Source of the DNA: an uncultured Pseudomonadota bacterium
GTDB taxonomy: Bacteria > Pseudomonadota > Gammaproteobacteria > Steroidobacterales > Steroidobacteraceae
Direction: 5' to 3'
NCBI GenBank assembly: GCA_902826635.1
Contig: CADEFQ010000005.1
Coordinates: 1 to 64,000, forward strand
DNA: 64,000 nt
In this document: piece by piece, positions 7,688 through 16,211 of the stretch
How the letters are laid out: each line of letters begins with the position of its first letter
Position numbering within the stretch: position 1 is the first letter of the stretch
Notes under the pieces: generated by a model
Told to the model about the DNA's origin: nothing
The model's database searches: none
Seen by the model: only the letters and a program-made list of their open reading frames with translations
Position numbers and translations under genes: made by a program

Positions 7688-8778
7688 CACATCGGACGCT
7701 ATGGTCTGTCTTGCTCGCCGTCACCGCCCTGTGCGCTGCTGCCTCGACAAGGGCCGAACCCTGGATTGCAACGCAGTCGGGATTCAAGTGCATGCAGTGT
7801 CACGTCAATCCAACCGGCGGAGGCCTGCGCACCACCTTCGGAAATGTCTATGCACAGACGGTGCTGTCGGCGCGCCGTCTCAATCCGGATGACGCCGAAC
7901 TATGGACAGGCAACATCAGCCGATTCCTGTCGGTCGGTGGCAATGCGCGCACCAATGCCATGCTCACCGACACACGCGCGGCCGGCACCGAGACGGCCTT
8001 CGAGCTACAGGAACTGCGGCTCTACCTCGACGTCGCCGTCGTTCCCAATCGTCTGTCGGTGTATGTCGATCAGCGCGTGGCGCCGGGCAGTGCGGCCAAT
8101 ATGGAAGCCAACGTGCGCCTGTGGCTGCGCGAGGGAGCACTTTACGTGAAGGCGGGCCAGTTCTATCTGCCCTTCGGCCTGCGGCTCGAGGACGACAGCG
8201 CATTCGTGCGCCAGGTACCGGGCCTGAACATGACGACGCCCGACAACGGCGTCGAGCTCGGATTCGAGGGAGGATCGTGGTCGGCACAACTCGCCATTGC
8301 GAACGGCGCTGCCGGCGCTTCGGAGTCCGACAACGCCAAGCTGGTGGCGGCGCGCGCTGAATTCGTGCAGCCGGCATGGCGCATCGGCGTCAGCGCCAGC
8401 CGCAACGGAGTTGACGCCGGCGATCGCCTCGCCGCGGGCCTGTTCGCAGGCGTGCGCACCGGCCCGATCGCCTGGCTCGCTGAAGGGGACTGGGTCGATG
8501 ACGACAGTCTCGGCGCGGGCGGCCGCACGTTGCTGACGGGTCTGCTGGAGGCGAACTGGCTGATCCGCAAAGGGCAAAATTTGAAGGTGACCGCGGAGTA
8601 CTTCGAACCGGACGACGACGTCGCGGAAAACGAGCAGAACCGCTACAGCGTCGAATGGGAATACTTTGCCATGCAGTTCCTGGAGCTGCGCGCGGGTGCG
8701 CGCATCTACGATGGCATCCCGCAGAATGACCTGCAGAACCGGCGCGAGTACTTCCTGCAACTGCACGCGTATTTCTGA
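7684..8778 (+). CDS. Outer-membrane beta-barrel protein with an N-terminal c-type haem motif
   Basis: The 364-residue product has a signal peptide cleaved around residue 24 (STRA|EPW). A haem c site, Cys36-M-Q-Cys39-His40, follows in the context GFKCMQCHVNPTGGGLR. From about residue 75 on, the sequence is a run of amphipathic strands ending in LQLHAYF, as in outer-membrane barrels such as phosphate-selective or DcaP-like porins. A haem placed at the periplasmic mouth of a barrel suggests an electron conduit or a haem-dependent channel. That is inference, since only one haem site is present. It is coupled to the upstream monohaem lipoprotein by an ATGA overlap and converges on yifB. Confidence 0.78.
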   Translation: MTHRTLWSVLLAVTALCAAASTRAEPWIATQSGFKCMQCHVNPTGGGLRTTFGNVYAQTVLSARRLNPDDAELWTGNISRFLSVGGNARTNAMLTDTRAAGTETAFELQELRLYLDVAVVPNRLSVYVDQRVAPGSAANMEANVRLWLREGALYVKAGQFYLPFGLRLEDDSAFVRQVPGLNMTTPDNGVELGFEGGSWSAQLAIANGAAGASESDNAKLVAARAEFVQPAWRIGVSASRNGVDAGDRLAAGLFAGVRTGPIAWLAEGDWVDDDSLGAGGRTLLTGLLEANWLIRKGQNLKVTAEYFEPDDDVAENEQNRYSVEWEYFAMQFLELRAGARIYDGIPQNDLQNRREYFLQLHAYF

Positions 8779-10332
8779 TCAGGTTCCCTCGGACTCTCCC
8801 CACCCCCGCCGAAGCTGGATCGCTTCGGCGAGATGCGCGGGCGCAATGCGCTCGCAACCGCCGAGATCCGCGATGGTGCGCGCGACGCGCAAGACCCGGT
8901 GCTGGCTGCGCGCCGAGAGCGCGAGCCGCTCGCGGCTCGCACGCATCAGCGCATTGCACTCCCGCGAGAGCACGCAGTGCGCGGCGAGATCCCGCGCGCC
9001 GAGATACGCATTGAGCTTGCCGGCGCGCCGTACCTGCCGGTCGCGCGCACCCGCCACGGATTGAGTCAGCGCGGCGCTGGAAGCTTCGTCAGCCGCCGGC
9101 TCGTCGCACACCGATTCCACGACGCGCGGCACGTCCACGCGCAAATCGAGCCGGTCGAGCAGCGGGCCCGAGAGGCGGCCGCGATACCTCGCGACATCGC
9201 CCGGCCGGCAACGACAGCGGCCCGATTCGTCGCCAAGGTAGCCGCAAGGGCAGGGATTCATCGCGGCAACGAACTGGAAGCGCGCCGGATACTGCACGTC
9301 GAACGCGGCGCGCGTGATCGCGATCTGGCCGTTTTCGAGCGGCTCGCGCAGGGCCTCGAGCACACGCCGATCGAACTCCGGCAGCTCGTCGAGAAAGAGC
9401 ACGCCGAGGTGCGCCAGCGTGACTTCACCGGGCCGCGCGCGCGGCCCGCCGCCGACGATCGAACTGGCCGACGCGGTGTGATGCGGGCTGCGAAACGGCC
9501 GCCGACCCCAGCTCGCGGGTTCGATGAGCCGACCGCCGACCGAAGCGATGGTCGCCACTTCGAGCGCCTCGGCGGTGGCGAGCGGCGGAAGGAGCCCCGC
9601 GAGGCGCTGCGCGAGCATGGTCTTGCCACTGCCGGGCGGGCCGATCAGCAACACGCTGTGGGAGCCGGCCGCCGCGATCGCGAGCGCGCGCTTCGCGGCT
9701 CGCTGGCCGCGGACATCGCGCAGATCGAGATCGCCGACGGCCTCATTCGCGCCCGTGCCCTCGCCCACGGCCCGCAAATCCGCAGGGCGCACGCACGCCA
9801 AGGGATCTCCCGCGAGCCAGGCGCACACTTCGCGCAGGTGCGCGGCACCCGCCACGCGGGGCGCCGCCATCGCCGCTTCCCAGGCATTGACGGCGGGGAC
9901 CACGAGTTCGTGTCGGGCCGCGGCCGCCTGCGCGGCGGCCGGCAGCAGGCCCCGCACGGCGCGCAGCTCGCCGCCGAGGCCCAGCTCGCCATAGAGCTCG
10001 CACTCGGTGAGCGCCCGCGTCGCGCGCAGCTGATGCGACGCAAGCAGGATGCCAATTGCGATCGGCAGGTCGTAGCGGCCGCCCTCTTTCGGCAGGTCCG
10101 CGGGCGCGAGATTGACGGTGATGCGCCCGGCAGGCAGCTCGTAGCCGCAGCAGGCGAGTGCGGCCCGCACGCGCTCGCGGCTCTCGCGCACCGCCGCCGC
10201 AGGCAAGCCCACGATCGTGAAATTCGGCAGGCCCGGCCCGAGATGCACCTCGACCTGAACCAGCGGCGCAGTCAGCCCGACCTGTGCGCGGCTCGCGACG
10301 CGCGCGACCTCGGTGAGCTCAGCCGGCGCCAC
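8779..10332 (-). CDS. YifB/ComM family Mg-chelatase-like AAA ATPase
   Basis: A 517-residue protein of normal length for YifB/ComM. The N-terminal Lon-S16-like domain (about 1-170) starts SRAQVGLTAPLVQVEVHL. The AAA core has Walker A GPPGSGKTML and Walker B LFLDELPEFD. A CPCG...C.C zinc-type motif (NPCPCGYLGDESGRCRC) and the C-terminal Mg-chelatase domain follow. ComM relatives act as branch-migration helicases that extend donor strand invasion in natural transformation. No competence genes are adjacent. The start overlaps the ubiK stop by about 14 bases, and the two genes read in the same direction, with ubiK first. Confidence 0.9.
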   Translation of the reverse strand: MAPAELTEVARVASRAQVGLTAPLVQVEVHLGPGLPNFTIVGLPAAAVRESRERVRAALACCGYELPAGRITVNLAPADLPKEGGRYDLPIAIGILLASHQLRATRALTECELYGELGLGGELRAVRGLLPAAAQAAAARHELVVPAVNAWEAAMAAPRVAGAAHLREVCAWLAGDPLACVRPADLRAVGEGTGANEAVGDLDLRDVRGQRAAKRALAIAAAGSHSVLLIGPPGSGKTMLAQRLAGLLPPLATAEALEVATIASVGGRLIEPASWGRRPFRSPHHTASASSIVGGGPRARPGEVTLAHLGVLFLDELPEFDRRVLEALREPLENGQIAITRAAFDVQYPARFQFVAAMNPCPCGYLGDESGRCRCRPGDVARYRGRLSGPLLDRLDLRVDVPRVVESVCDEPAADEASSAALTQSVAGARDRQVRRAGKLNAYLGARDLAAHCVLSRECNALMRASRERLALSARSQHRVLRVARTIADLGGCERIAPAHLAEAIQLRRGWGESEGT

Positions 10333-10573
10333 CGGGCGTGCGCCCTTCGAGCACCGCCACCTGCGCCTCGAGTGCTTCGAGCTTCGCGCGAGTGCGTTCG
10401 AGCACGCGCGCCTGCGCGTCGAATTCGTCGCGCGTCACGAGATCGAGCCGCGCGAGATTGGCGCGCAGCACCGCACGGAAATTCGTTTCGAGATCGCGCT
10501 GCAACGTGCGCGCCCCGGCGGGGAGCGATTCGAGCAGGCGCCTGGCGAGTTCATCGAGCTGAATGCGGTCCAT
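10319..10573 (-). CDS. ubiK: Ubiquinone biosynthesis accessory factor UbiK (YqiC/BMFP family)
   Basis: An 84-residue protein with the family pattern: a short N-terminal amphipathic part (MDRIQLDELARRLLESLP) and a C-terminal coiled coil (RDEFDAQARVLERTRAKLEA) predicted to trimerise. UbiK binds the SCP2 protein UbiJ and helps the Ubi complex work in aerobic ubiquinone synthesis. The ubiJ gene lies about 29 kb away in this window, next to ubiE and ubiB. The ATG at 10573 is the only start that gives the family N-terminus. It overlaps the start of yifB. Confidence 0.85.
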   Translation of the reverse strand: MDRIQLDELARRLLESLPAGARTLQRDLETNFRAVLRANLARLDLVTRDEFDAQARVLERTRAKLEALEAQVAVLEGRTPGGAG

Positions 10574-10607
10574 CTTGCCCTCAATTGACGCATGCGATTT
10601 CCGACCG

Positions 10608-10622
10608 GCTCCAAAACGGTGC
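10608..10622 (+). promoter_or_regulatory. Probable NtrC binding site upstream of amtB
   Basis: The sequence GCTCC-AAAAC-GGTGC matches the NtrC consensus GCACC-N5-GGTGC with one mismatch. It lies about 55 bases upstream of the sigma-54-type promoter, an appropriate enhancer position. Confidence 0.45.
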
Positions 10623-10673
10623 AGGAACGGAGCCACCAACCGCGTGAGCGGCGCATTTTCGCGCCTCTGCAGG

Positions 10674-10690
10674 CTGGCACGAAAGCTGCA
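10674..10690 (+). promoter_or_regulatory. Sigma-54 (RpoN) promoter for amtB
   Basis: CTGGCACGAAAGCTGCA fits the sigma-54 consensus YTGGCACGRNNNTTGCW with one mismatch. The invariant GG (10676-10677) and GC (10688-10689) are exactly 10 bases apart. Predicted transcription would start near 10701, about 100 bases before the amtB ATG. Confidence 0.7.
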
Positions 10691-10800
10691 TTTTCCCTGA
10701 CACGGACAAGGAGAGGATACGCGCGCGCGACCGCGAGGTCTTCCCGCATTTCTCGCCGAAGCCACCCGAAACACGCCTGATCGCAAACGGAGGTCGCCGC

Positions 10801-12117
10801 ATGCGCCTGTCGCGAAACCTGATCGCCGCCATCGCGTTGCTCGCGGCCTTGCCACTCATCGCCCTCGGGCAGGATGCGCCGACGCCGGTGCCCGAGAAGG
10901 CCGACACGGCGTGGATGATGGTGTCGACACTGCTCGTGATCCTGATGGTCGCCCCCGGTCTCGCGCTCTTCTACGGCGGCATGGTGCGCTCGAAGAACAT
11001 GCTGTCGGTGCTGATCCAGGTGTTCGTCGTGTTCTCGCTGCTGATCGTGCTGTGGATCCTCTACGGTTACAGCCTCGCCTTCACCGGCACCGGGCAGTGG
11101 ATCGGCGGCTTCGAGCGCGTGCTGCTCGCCGGCATCACGCCGTCGTCGACCGCGGCAACCTTCACTGACGGCGTCGTGATTCCCGAACTCGTGTTCGTCG
11201 CGTTCCAGGCCACCTTCGCCGCGATCACCGCGTGCCTGATCGTCGGCTCGTTCGCCGAGCGCGTGAAGTTCTCGGCGGTGCTGATCTTCATGGTGGTCTG
11301 GTTCACGTTCTGCTACGTGCCGATCGCGCGCATGGTCTGGTACGGCGAAGGCTTCATGTTCAAGCGCGGCGCGCTCGATTTCGCGGGCGGCACCGTCGTG
11401 CACATCAACGCCGGCGTCGCGGGGCTCGTCGGCGCGCTGGTCGTCGGCAGGCGCATCGGCTACGGCACGACGGCGATGCCGCCGCACAACCTGCCGATGG
11501 TGATGATTGGTGCTTCACTGCTGTGGGTCGGCTGGTTTGGCTTCAATGTCGGCTCGAACCTCGAGGCGAGTCCGTTCACCGGCCTGGTCTTCGTGAACAC
11601 GTTCGTCGCGACTGCCGCTGCGGTGCTCGCGTGGACGGCCGGCGAGTGGCTCTTCCGCGGGCGACCGACCATGCTGGGCGCCGCCTCGGGCGCCGTTGCC
11701 GGGCTCGTCGCGATCACCCCGGCCTGCGGCTTCCTCGGCGTCGGTGGCGCGCTCGTACTCGGTTTGCTCGCCGGCTTCGCTTGCCTCTGGGCCGTCGCGA
11801 AACTGAAGGTCTGGGCCGGGTACGACGATTCGCTCGACGTGTTCGGCGTGCACGCCGTCGGCGGCATCGTCGGCGCGATCCTGACCGGCGTGCTCGTCTC
11901 ACCGACGCTCGGCGGCACCGGGCTCGACAACTACCGCATGGGCCACCAGGTAGCGGTGCAGACGCTCGGCGTGCTGATCACGATAGGCTGGAGCGGCCTC
12001 GTCGCGTTCATCGCCTACAAGGTGGCGGACCTGACCGTGGGCCTGCGGGTCACCGAGGAGCAGGAGCGGGAGGGGCTGGATACCAGCTACCACGGGGAAA
12101 GGGCGTATCAGGGCTAA
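10801..12117 (+). CDS. amtB: Ammonium transporter AmtB
   Basis: A 438-residue Amt/MEP/Rh protein with a cleavable signal peptide (about 1-23), as in other proteobacterial AmtB, followed by 11 membrane segments. Conserved features include ALFYGGMVRSKN, the twin-histidine pore region (VHINAGVAGLVGALVVG and FGVHAVGGIVGA) and GWFGFNVGSN. It is a trimeric channel that conducts ammonia/ammonium across the inner membrane. The ATG is preceded by GGAGGT. A sigma-54-type promoter and an NtrC-like site upstream point to induction under nitrogen limitation. The usual partner gene glnK is not adjacent on either side. Confidence 0.95.
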   Translation: MRLSRNLIAAIALLAALPLIALGQDAPTPVPEKADTAWMMVSTLLVILMVAPGLALFYGGMVRSKNMLSVLIQVFVVFSLLIVLWILYGYSLAFTGTGQWIGGFERVLLAGITPSSTAATFTDGVVIPELVFVAFQATFAAITACLIVGSFAERVKFSAVLIFMVVWFTFCYVPIARMVWYGEGFMFKRGALDFAGGTVVHINAGVAGLVGALVVGRRIGYGTTAMPPHNLPMVMIGASLLWVGWFGFNVGSNLEASPFTGLVFVNTFVATAAAVLAWTAGEWLFRGRPTMLGAASGAVAGLVAITPACGFLGVGGALVLGLLAGFACLWAVAKLKVWAGYDDSLDVFGVHAVGGIVGAILTGVLVSPTLGGTGLDNYRMGHQVAVQTLGVLITIGWSGLVAFIAYKVADLTVGLRVTEEQEREGLDTSYHGERAYQG

Positions 12118-12254
12118 GAGCTTAGAGCTTAGAGCTGAGAGCCAAAGGGGCCGGCCCCCTCTTGTCTGGCTGTTTGCCGGTCGCTGCTCGCCGCTCGCTT
12201 TCTGTGATCTGGTTCAAATTTCATCGCGCCTCGTTTGGGGATACTCTAAGCTAA
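12113..12254. repeat. Heptad TTAGAGC repeats between amtB and the DUF4124 gene
   Basis: The region starts with tandem copies of a 7-base unit (TTAGAGC, 12115-12137) that includes the amtB stop codon. It contains a GGGGCCGGCCCC palindrome (12147-12158) that may serve as a weak terminator. It ends with an inverted copy of the unit, CTCTAAGC, at 12244-12251. The same unit in the same opposed arrangement bounds the larger element at 38116-38335. Confidence 0.5.
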
Positions 12255-12266
12255 GGAGTCCCAGCC

Positions 12267-12734
12267 ATGCGCCCAGCCGCTGTCATAAGCTTCGTCCTCG
12301 CGCTCGCGCCGCTCGCCGCCGCGCAGGCGGACGTGTATCGCTGGGTCGATGCCAGCGGCGAGGAGCACTACAGCGACCGGCCCGTCGAGGGCGCGGAACT
12401 GGTCCGCACCACGAGCCCGCGTCCTCCGGGGCCCGCCAGTGCGCCGCCGCGCGCGGTTGCCACCGCCAGCGCGGCTGCGATCTCGCCTGCGGGCGACACG
12501 CTCGCCTCGCGAGACGCCGAGCGCGCCGTAGCGAAGGACCTCGCCGCGCAGCGCGCCAAGGATTGCACCGAAGCGAAGGCGCGCTACGAGAAATCGCTGC
12601 AGGCCCGCCGCATCTTCCGCACGCTCGAGAACGGCGAACGCGAGTTCCTGTCCGACGCCGAGGCCGACAAGGTGCGCGTCGGCAATCGCGTCACCATGGA
12701 AACGGCCTGCGGCAAGACCACCGCCTCACGCTGA
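12267..12734 (+). CDS. DUF4124 domain-containing periplasmic protein
   Basis: A 155-residue protein with a signal peptide (about 1-21) and an N-terminal DUF4124 domain: VYRWVDASGEEHYSDRPVEG is the diagnostic YRW.D..G...YSD.P pattern. A proline/alanine-rich linker follows (about 50-85), and then a charged, probably helical C-terminal region (about 90-155). DUF4124 proteins are common in Gammaproteobacteria and have no assigned function. The ribosome binding site AAGGAG precedes the ATG. Confidence 0.8.
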   Translation: MRPAAVISFVLALAPLAAAQADVYRWVDASGEEHYSDRPVEGAELVRTTSPRPPGPASAPPRAVATASAAAISPAGDTLASRDAERAVAKDLAAQRAKDCTEAKARYEKSLQARRIFRTLENGEREFLSDAEADKVRVGNRVTMETACGKTTASR

Positions 12735-12819
12735 CCCTTGGCCCCCCGACACGCCGCGCGCAGACTGCTAAAGTTGCAGCTCGCGGCAGCGCCGTGCCTC
12801 ACATCAGGGTGAAGTCAGG

Positions 12820-13704
12820 ATGCGTGCAGGATTCATCGGTCTCGGCGCGATGGGCCGCCACATGGCCCACAACCTCCACAAGGCAGGGTTCCTCACCGCG
12901 GTGTGGAATCGCACCCCGGGCGCAGCACAGGACTTCGCCGCTGCCACAGGCGTCCAGGCCGCCGCCACACCGGCCGGACTCGCCGTCGCTGTCGATGCGG
13001 TAGTGCTTTGTGTTTCCGCGGACGCGGATGTCCTGGCCGTCGTCGATGCGATCGCGCCTGCCCTGCGCGCGGGCACCCTCGTGATCGACTGCTCGACCGT
13101 GAGCGCGGGCACCGCGCGCGTGGCTGCGGCGACTCTCGCGCAGCGCGGCGTCGCGTTCCTCGACTGCCCGGTGAGCGGCGGCACCGAGGGCGCGCGCGAT
13201 GCCAAGCTCGCCGTGATGTGCGGCGGGGAGCCGGCGCCTTTCGAGCGCGCGAAACCGTTGCTCGCCGCGATGGGGCGCACCGTCACGCATTTCGGCGCGA
13301 GCGGCGCCGGGCAGGCCGCGAAGGCCACGAACCAGATCATGTGCGCCGGCATCATTCGCGCGGTGGCCGAGGCGATGGCCTTCGCCCGCGCGCAACAGTT
13401 GCCGCTCGACGCGCTCGTCGAAACGCTCGGCCAGGGCGCAGGCTCGAGCTGGTACTTCGTGAACCGCGCACCGAACATGATCCGCGGCAGCTTCCCCGCC
13501 GGCTTTCGCGTGCGCCTGCACGCCAAGGACCTCGGCATCTGCCGCGCGATGGCCGCGGAAAGCGGCGTGGCGCTGCCGGTCGTGGAAAGCATGCTCGCCG
13601 AGTACGCGGAGCTCATCGCGCAAGGCTACGGCGATGAGGATATTTCCGCCGACTATCGCCTCAAGGCCGCGCTCTTCGACGAGGCCGGCCGCAAACGCGC
13701 ATGA
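12820..13704 (+). CDS. NAD(P)-dependent beta-hydroxyacid dehydrogenase (3-hydroxyisobutyrate dehydrogenase family)
   Basis: A 294-residue protein with the family layout. The N-terminal Rossmann motif is FIGLGAMGRHMAHNL (residues 5-19). The substrate-binding motif is FLDCPVSGGTEGA. The catalytic lysine segment GQAAKATNQ is followed by the helical C-terminal domain. Members oxidise 3-hydroxyisobutyrate, tartronate semialdehyde, D-phenylserine and related acids, or reduce succinic or glyoxylic semialdehydes. The substrate cannot be told from sequence. It lies 13 bases before the AlgZ-type kinase gene, with no functional link evident. Confidence 0.87.
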   Translation: MRAGFIGLGAMGRHMAHNLHKAGFLTAVWNRTPGAAQDFAAATGVQAAATPAGLAVAVDAVVLCVSADADVLAVVDAIAPALRAGTLVIDCSTVSAGTARVAAATLAQRGVAFLDCPVSGGTEGARDAKLAVMCGGEPAPFERAKPLLAAMGRTVTHFGASGAGQAAKATNQIMCAGIIRAVAEAMAFARAQQLPLDALVETLGQGAGSSWYFVNRAPNMIRGSFPAGFRVRLHAKDLGICRAMAAESGVALPVVESMLAEYAELIAQGYGDEDISADYRLKAALFDEAGRKRA

Positions 13705-13717
13705 AAGCCCGCGGTCC

Positions 13718-14788
13718 ATGACCGAGCCCGGCCCGCCGCAGCGTTCGCATTTCCTGCCGGACTTCTGCGCGGGGCGCATGGTGCTCGCGATCGTGCTGAT
13801 CGTCGAGTTGACCGCCCTCATCGTCACGCTCGCGCGCGGCGCCTCGGCGGTCGCGTTCTGGACCGATCTCGCGCGCACCTCGCTCTTTCTCGTGTGGATC
13901 GGGCTCGCGGGCCAGGCGGCGCTGTGCGTCGCGCGCCGCCGGCTCGAGTCGCAAGCGGTGGCCGCGGCGGCGAGCGCCGTGCTCGGCATTGTCTGCGTGA
14001 CCGTCGCGGTCGTCTCGGAAGTGGCATTCCGGATCGGCGCGAGCGAATGGCTGGCGCCGAGCGGGGTGAGCAGCCTGTTTCCACGCGAACACCTCGCGTT
14101 CATTGCGAGGAACGTCGCGATTGCCTTCATCGTCACGGCGCTCGCGTTGCGCTATTTCTACGTGATGCACGAATGGCGGCGCAACATCGAAATGCAGTCG
14201 CGCGCCCGCGTGCACGCGCTGCAGGCCCGCATCCGCCCGCATTTCCTCTTCAACAGCATGAACACGATCGCGGCGCTCACGCGCTCGAATCCGGCGCTCG
14301 CCGAGGAAGCCGTGCAGGACCTCGCCGACCTCTTTCGCGCGAGCCTCGCGGAGAAGCGTGAACAGATCACGCTCGCCGAGGAGATCGAGATCGCGCAGAC
14401 CTACGAGCGCATCGAGATGCTGCGCCTCGGCGAGCGACTCAAGGTCGAGTGGCGCGTGAAGGGCGTGCCGCAGGAGGCACGCGTGCCGAGCCTGATGATC
14501 CAGCCACTGCTTGAAAATGCGATCTATCACGGCATCGAGCCGCGCAGCGGCGGCGGCATCGTGACGGTGACGGGCGAGTACGCCAACGGACTCGTGACGA
14601 TCGTCGTCAGGAATCCCGCGCCGTCAGGCCCGGTCACGCGCGACGGCAATCGCCTCGCACTCGCGAACATCCGTGAGCGCCTCGCCCTGATGTACGGCAC
14701 GCGCGCCGCGGTGAAGGCCGGTCGATTCGACGACGAATACATCGTGACTCTGAGATTCCCGCATGAAGCTGAAAACGCTCATCGTTGA
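13718..14788 (+). CDS. algZ: LytS/AlgZ-type sensor histidine kinase
   Basis: A 356-residue protein. Four hydrophobic segments (about residues 20-145) precede a His_kinase domain of the LytS type. The H-box reads RIRPHFLFNSMNTIAAL and the N-box reads SLMIQPLLENAIYHGIEP, followed by a short ATPase lid. This layout matches AlgZ/FimS, the partner of AlgR, which controls alginate, twitching or other surface traits in pseudomonads. The targets here are unknown. The ATG at 13718 was chosen because the longer frame is only an overlap with the dehydrogenase gene. The 3' end overlaps the regulator gene by 26 bases. Confidence 0.85.
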   Translation: MTEPGPPQRSHFLPDFCAGRMVLAIVLIVELTALIVTLARGASAVAFWTDLARTSLFLVWIGLAGQAALCVARRRLESQAVAAAASAVLGIVCVTVAVVSEVAFRIGASEWLAPSGVSSLFPREHLAFIARNVAIAFIVTALALRYFYVMHEWRRNIEMQSRARVHALQARIRPHFLFNSMNTIAALTRSNPALAEEAVQDLADLFRASLAEKREQITLAEEIEIAQTYERIEMLRLGERLKVEWRVKGVPQEARVPSLMIQPLLENAIYHGIEPRSGGGIVTVTGEYANGLVTIVVRNPAPSGPVTRDGNRLALANIRERLALMYGTRAAVKAGRFDDEYIVTLRFPHEAENAHR

Positions 14789-15503
14789 CGACGAGCCGCC
14801 CGCACGCGCGCGCCTCGCGAGCCTGCTCGCGGAGATCGAGGACGTGCAGCTCGTCGGCGAGGGCGCGAACGGCCGCGAGGCGCTCGAGCTGACGATGGAT
14901 CTTTCGCCCGACGTCGTGCTGCTCGACGTGCGCATGCCCGACATGGACGGACTCGAAACGGCGCGGCGCATCGCCACGATGAGCGAGCCACCCGCTGTCA
15001 TATTCACAACAGCTTATGACCAATACGCCGTGAACGCGTTCGAGGCGCAGGCCGCGGGCTATCTCGTGAAGCCGATCCGCAAGGACAAGCTCGCGGCGGC
15101 GCTCGCCGCCTGCCGGCGCCTGACGCGACCGCAGATCGCGCGCGCGGAGCTGGCGAATGCGCCCGCCGCGCCCCGCCGCAGCCACATCCCGGTTCGTCGC
15201 CGCGACGGTATCAAGTTGATTCCATTGGGCGAAATCCGCTGTTTCGTCGCCGACCAGAAATACACGACCGTGCGTCACGACGGCGGCGAGGATCTGATCG
15301 AGGACTCGCTGCGCCATCTCGAAGACGAGTTTGCAGGCAACTTCGTGCGCATCCATCGCAGCGCGCTCGTGAGCGTCCCTCACCTTGAACGCATCGAGCG
15401 CGACCCCGACGGGCAGTACTACGTGCGCCTGAAGGGTGTGCCGGATCGCCTGACTGTGAGCCGCCGCATGGCGGGCGACCTGCGCGAACGCTTCCGGCTG
15501 TGA
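14763..15503 (+). CDS. algR: LytTR-family response regulator (AlgR-like)
   Basis: A 246-residue regulator. The receiver domain has the acidic pair DD at residues 9-10, phospho-acceptor Asp55 in VVLLDVRMPDMDG and Lys in YLVKPIRKDKL. A C-terminal LytTR DNA-binding domain (about 145-246) contains FVADQKYTTVRH and RIHRSALVSVPHLERIER. It overlaps the kinase gene by 26 bases, so the pair is co-translated. The pairing and length match AlgR. I infer control of surface structures or biofilm, but no target genes are in the window. Confidence 0.88.
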   Translation: MKLKTLIVDDEPPARARLASLLAEIEDVQLVGEGANGREALELTMDLSPDVVLLDVRMPDMDGLETARRIATMSEPPAVIFTTAYDQYAVNAFEAQAAGYLVKPIRKDKLAAALAACRRLTRPQIARAELANAPAAPRRSHIPVRRRDGIKLIPLGEIRCFVADQKYTTVRHDGGEDLIEDSLRHLEDEFAGNFVRIHRSALVSVPHLERIERDPDGQYYVRLKGVPDRLTVSRRMAGDLRERFRL

Positions 15504-15566
15504 CGCGCTTCAACGCGCGGGCGATCGCATCGGCGTGAGATGTGCCGACCTACGGGAGGCGATGCG

Positions 15567-16211
15567 ATGGACTCTGCATCCGCGAATGCATACGGACTGG
15601 CCGAGCAGGCCTTCGACGACTGGCTGGCCGACCACGGCCGCTGCGGCTGGGCCCGCACGTTCGAGCCTGCCACGGTCAAGCTGCGCAACAAGGCGCTCGG
15701 ACGCGTTGCCGCGGTCCTGGGTCATCCGGCCCCCTGCGCCGCTGCGCGCCGCTGGGTTTGCGACACCATCCAGGCCTGGGCGCCGCTCGAAGTGCTTTTC
15801 CCGACACGCGACTACGGTGATGACGGCGTGAGCGGCGAACTCGGCGCTCACCTCGGCGACATCATCGAGCGCGAGTACGCGTTCCTGCTGTCCGCCGCTC
15901 CGAACCGTGAACTCGCCACCGAATGGCTGCAGGCCGACGCCCAGCAGCTCGGTCTCGATCTCGCGCTTGCCGGCGCCCTGCTCGACTCCGTGCACGACGG
16001 CGCGGACGACAGTTGGGTGGCGGGGCACATGGGCATGTCGCTGGCGCTCGCGGAATACCTGCACCGCCAGGCGCTCGGCCTGCGCCAGCTGCTTGCCGAT
16101 GCGGTCGCGATGTCGTACACGACGAGCGTCGCGCTGCGCCGCAGGCAGCTGCATGCCGCCTGCCGCTCGACGCCCTGCCTCGTCGCCGCCGCGCGTCATC
16201 GCGTCGCTTAG
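15567..16211 (+). CDS. Hypothetical protein of unknown family
   Basis: A 214-residue protein with a good ribosome binding site, GGGAGG, placed before the ATG. It has no signal peptide or membrane segment and no motif I recognise. It looks soluble and mostly helical, with many Ala and Leu and a few Trp. An internal stretch, DSVHDGADDSWVAGHMGMSL, and several acidic patches might suggest metal or cofactor binding, but this is weak. The 3' end overlaps the convergent reductase gene by 4 bases. Codon use and GC content look like the neighbours. Confidence 0.65.
   Translation: MDSASANAYGLAEQAFDDWLADHGRCGWARTFEPATVKLRNKALGRVAAVLGHPAPCAAARRWVCDTIQAWAPLEVLFPTRDYGDDGVSGELGAHLGDIIEREYAFLLSAAPNRELATEWLQADAQQLGLDLALAGALLDSVHDGADDSWVAGHMGMSLALAEYLHRQALGLRQLLADAVAMSYTTSVALRRRQLHAACRSTPCLVAAARHRVA

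Noticed and set aside
8833-10647. A plus-strand open frame of 604 codons opposite yifB
   Set aside because: It is the mirror of a high-GC gene: composition is dominated by Arg, Ala and Gly, no family motif appears, and the minus strand carries a complete ComM/YifB protein.
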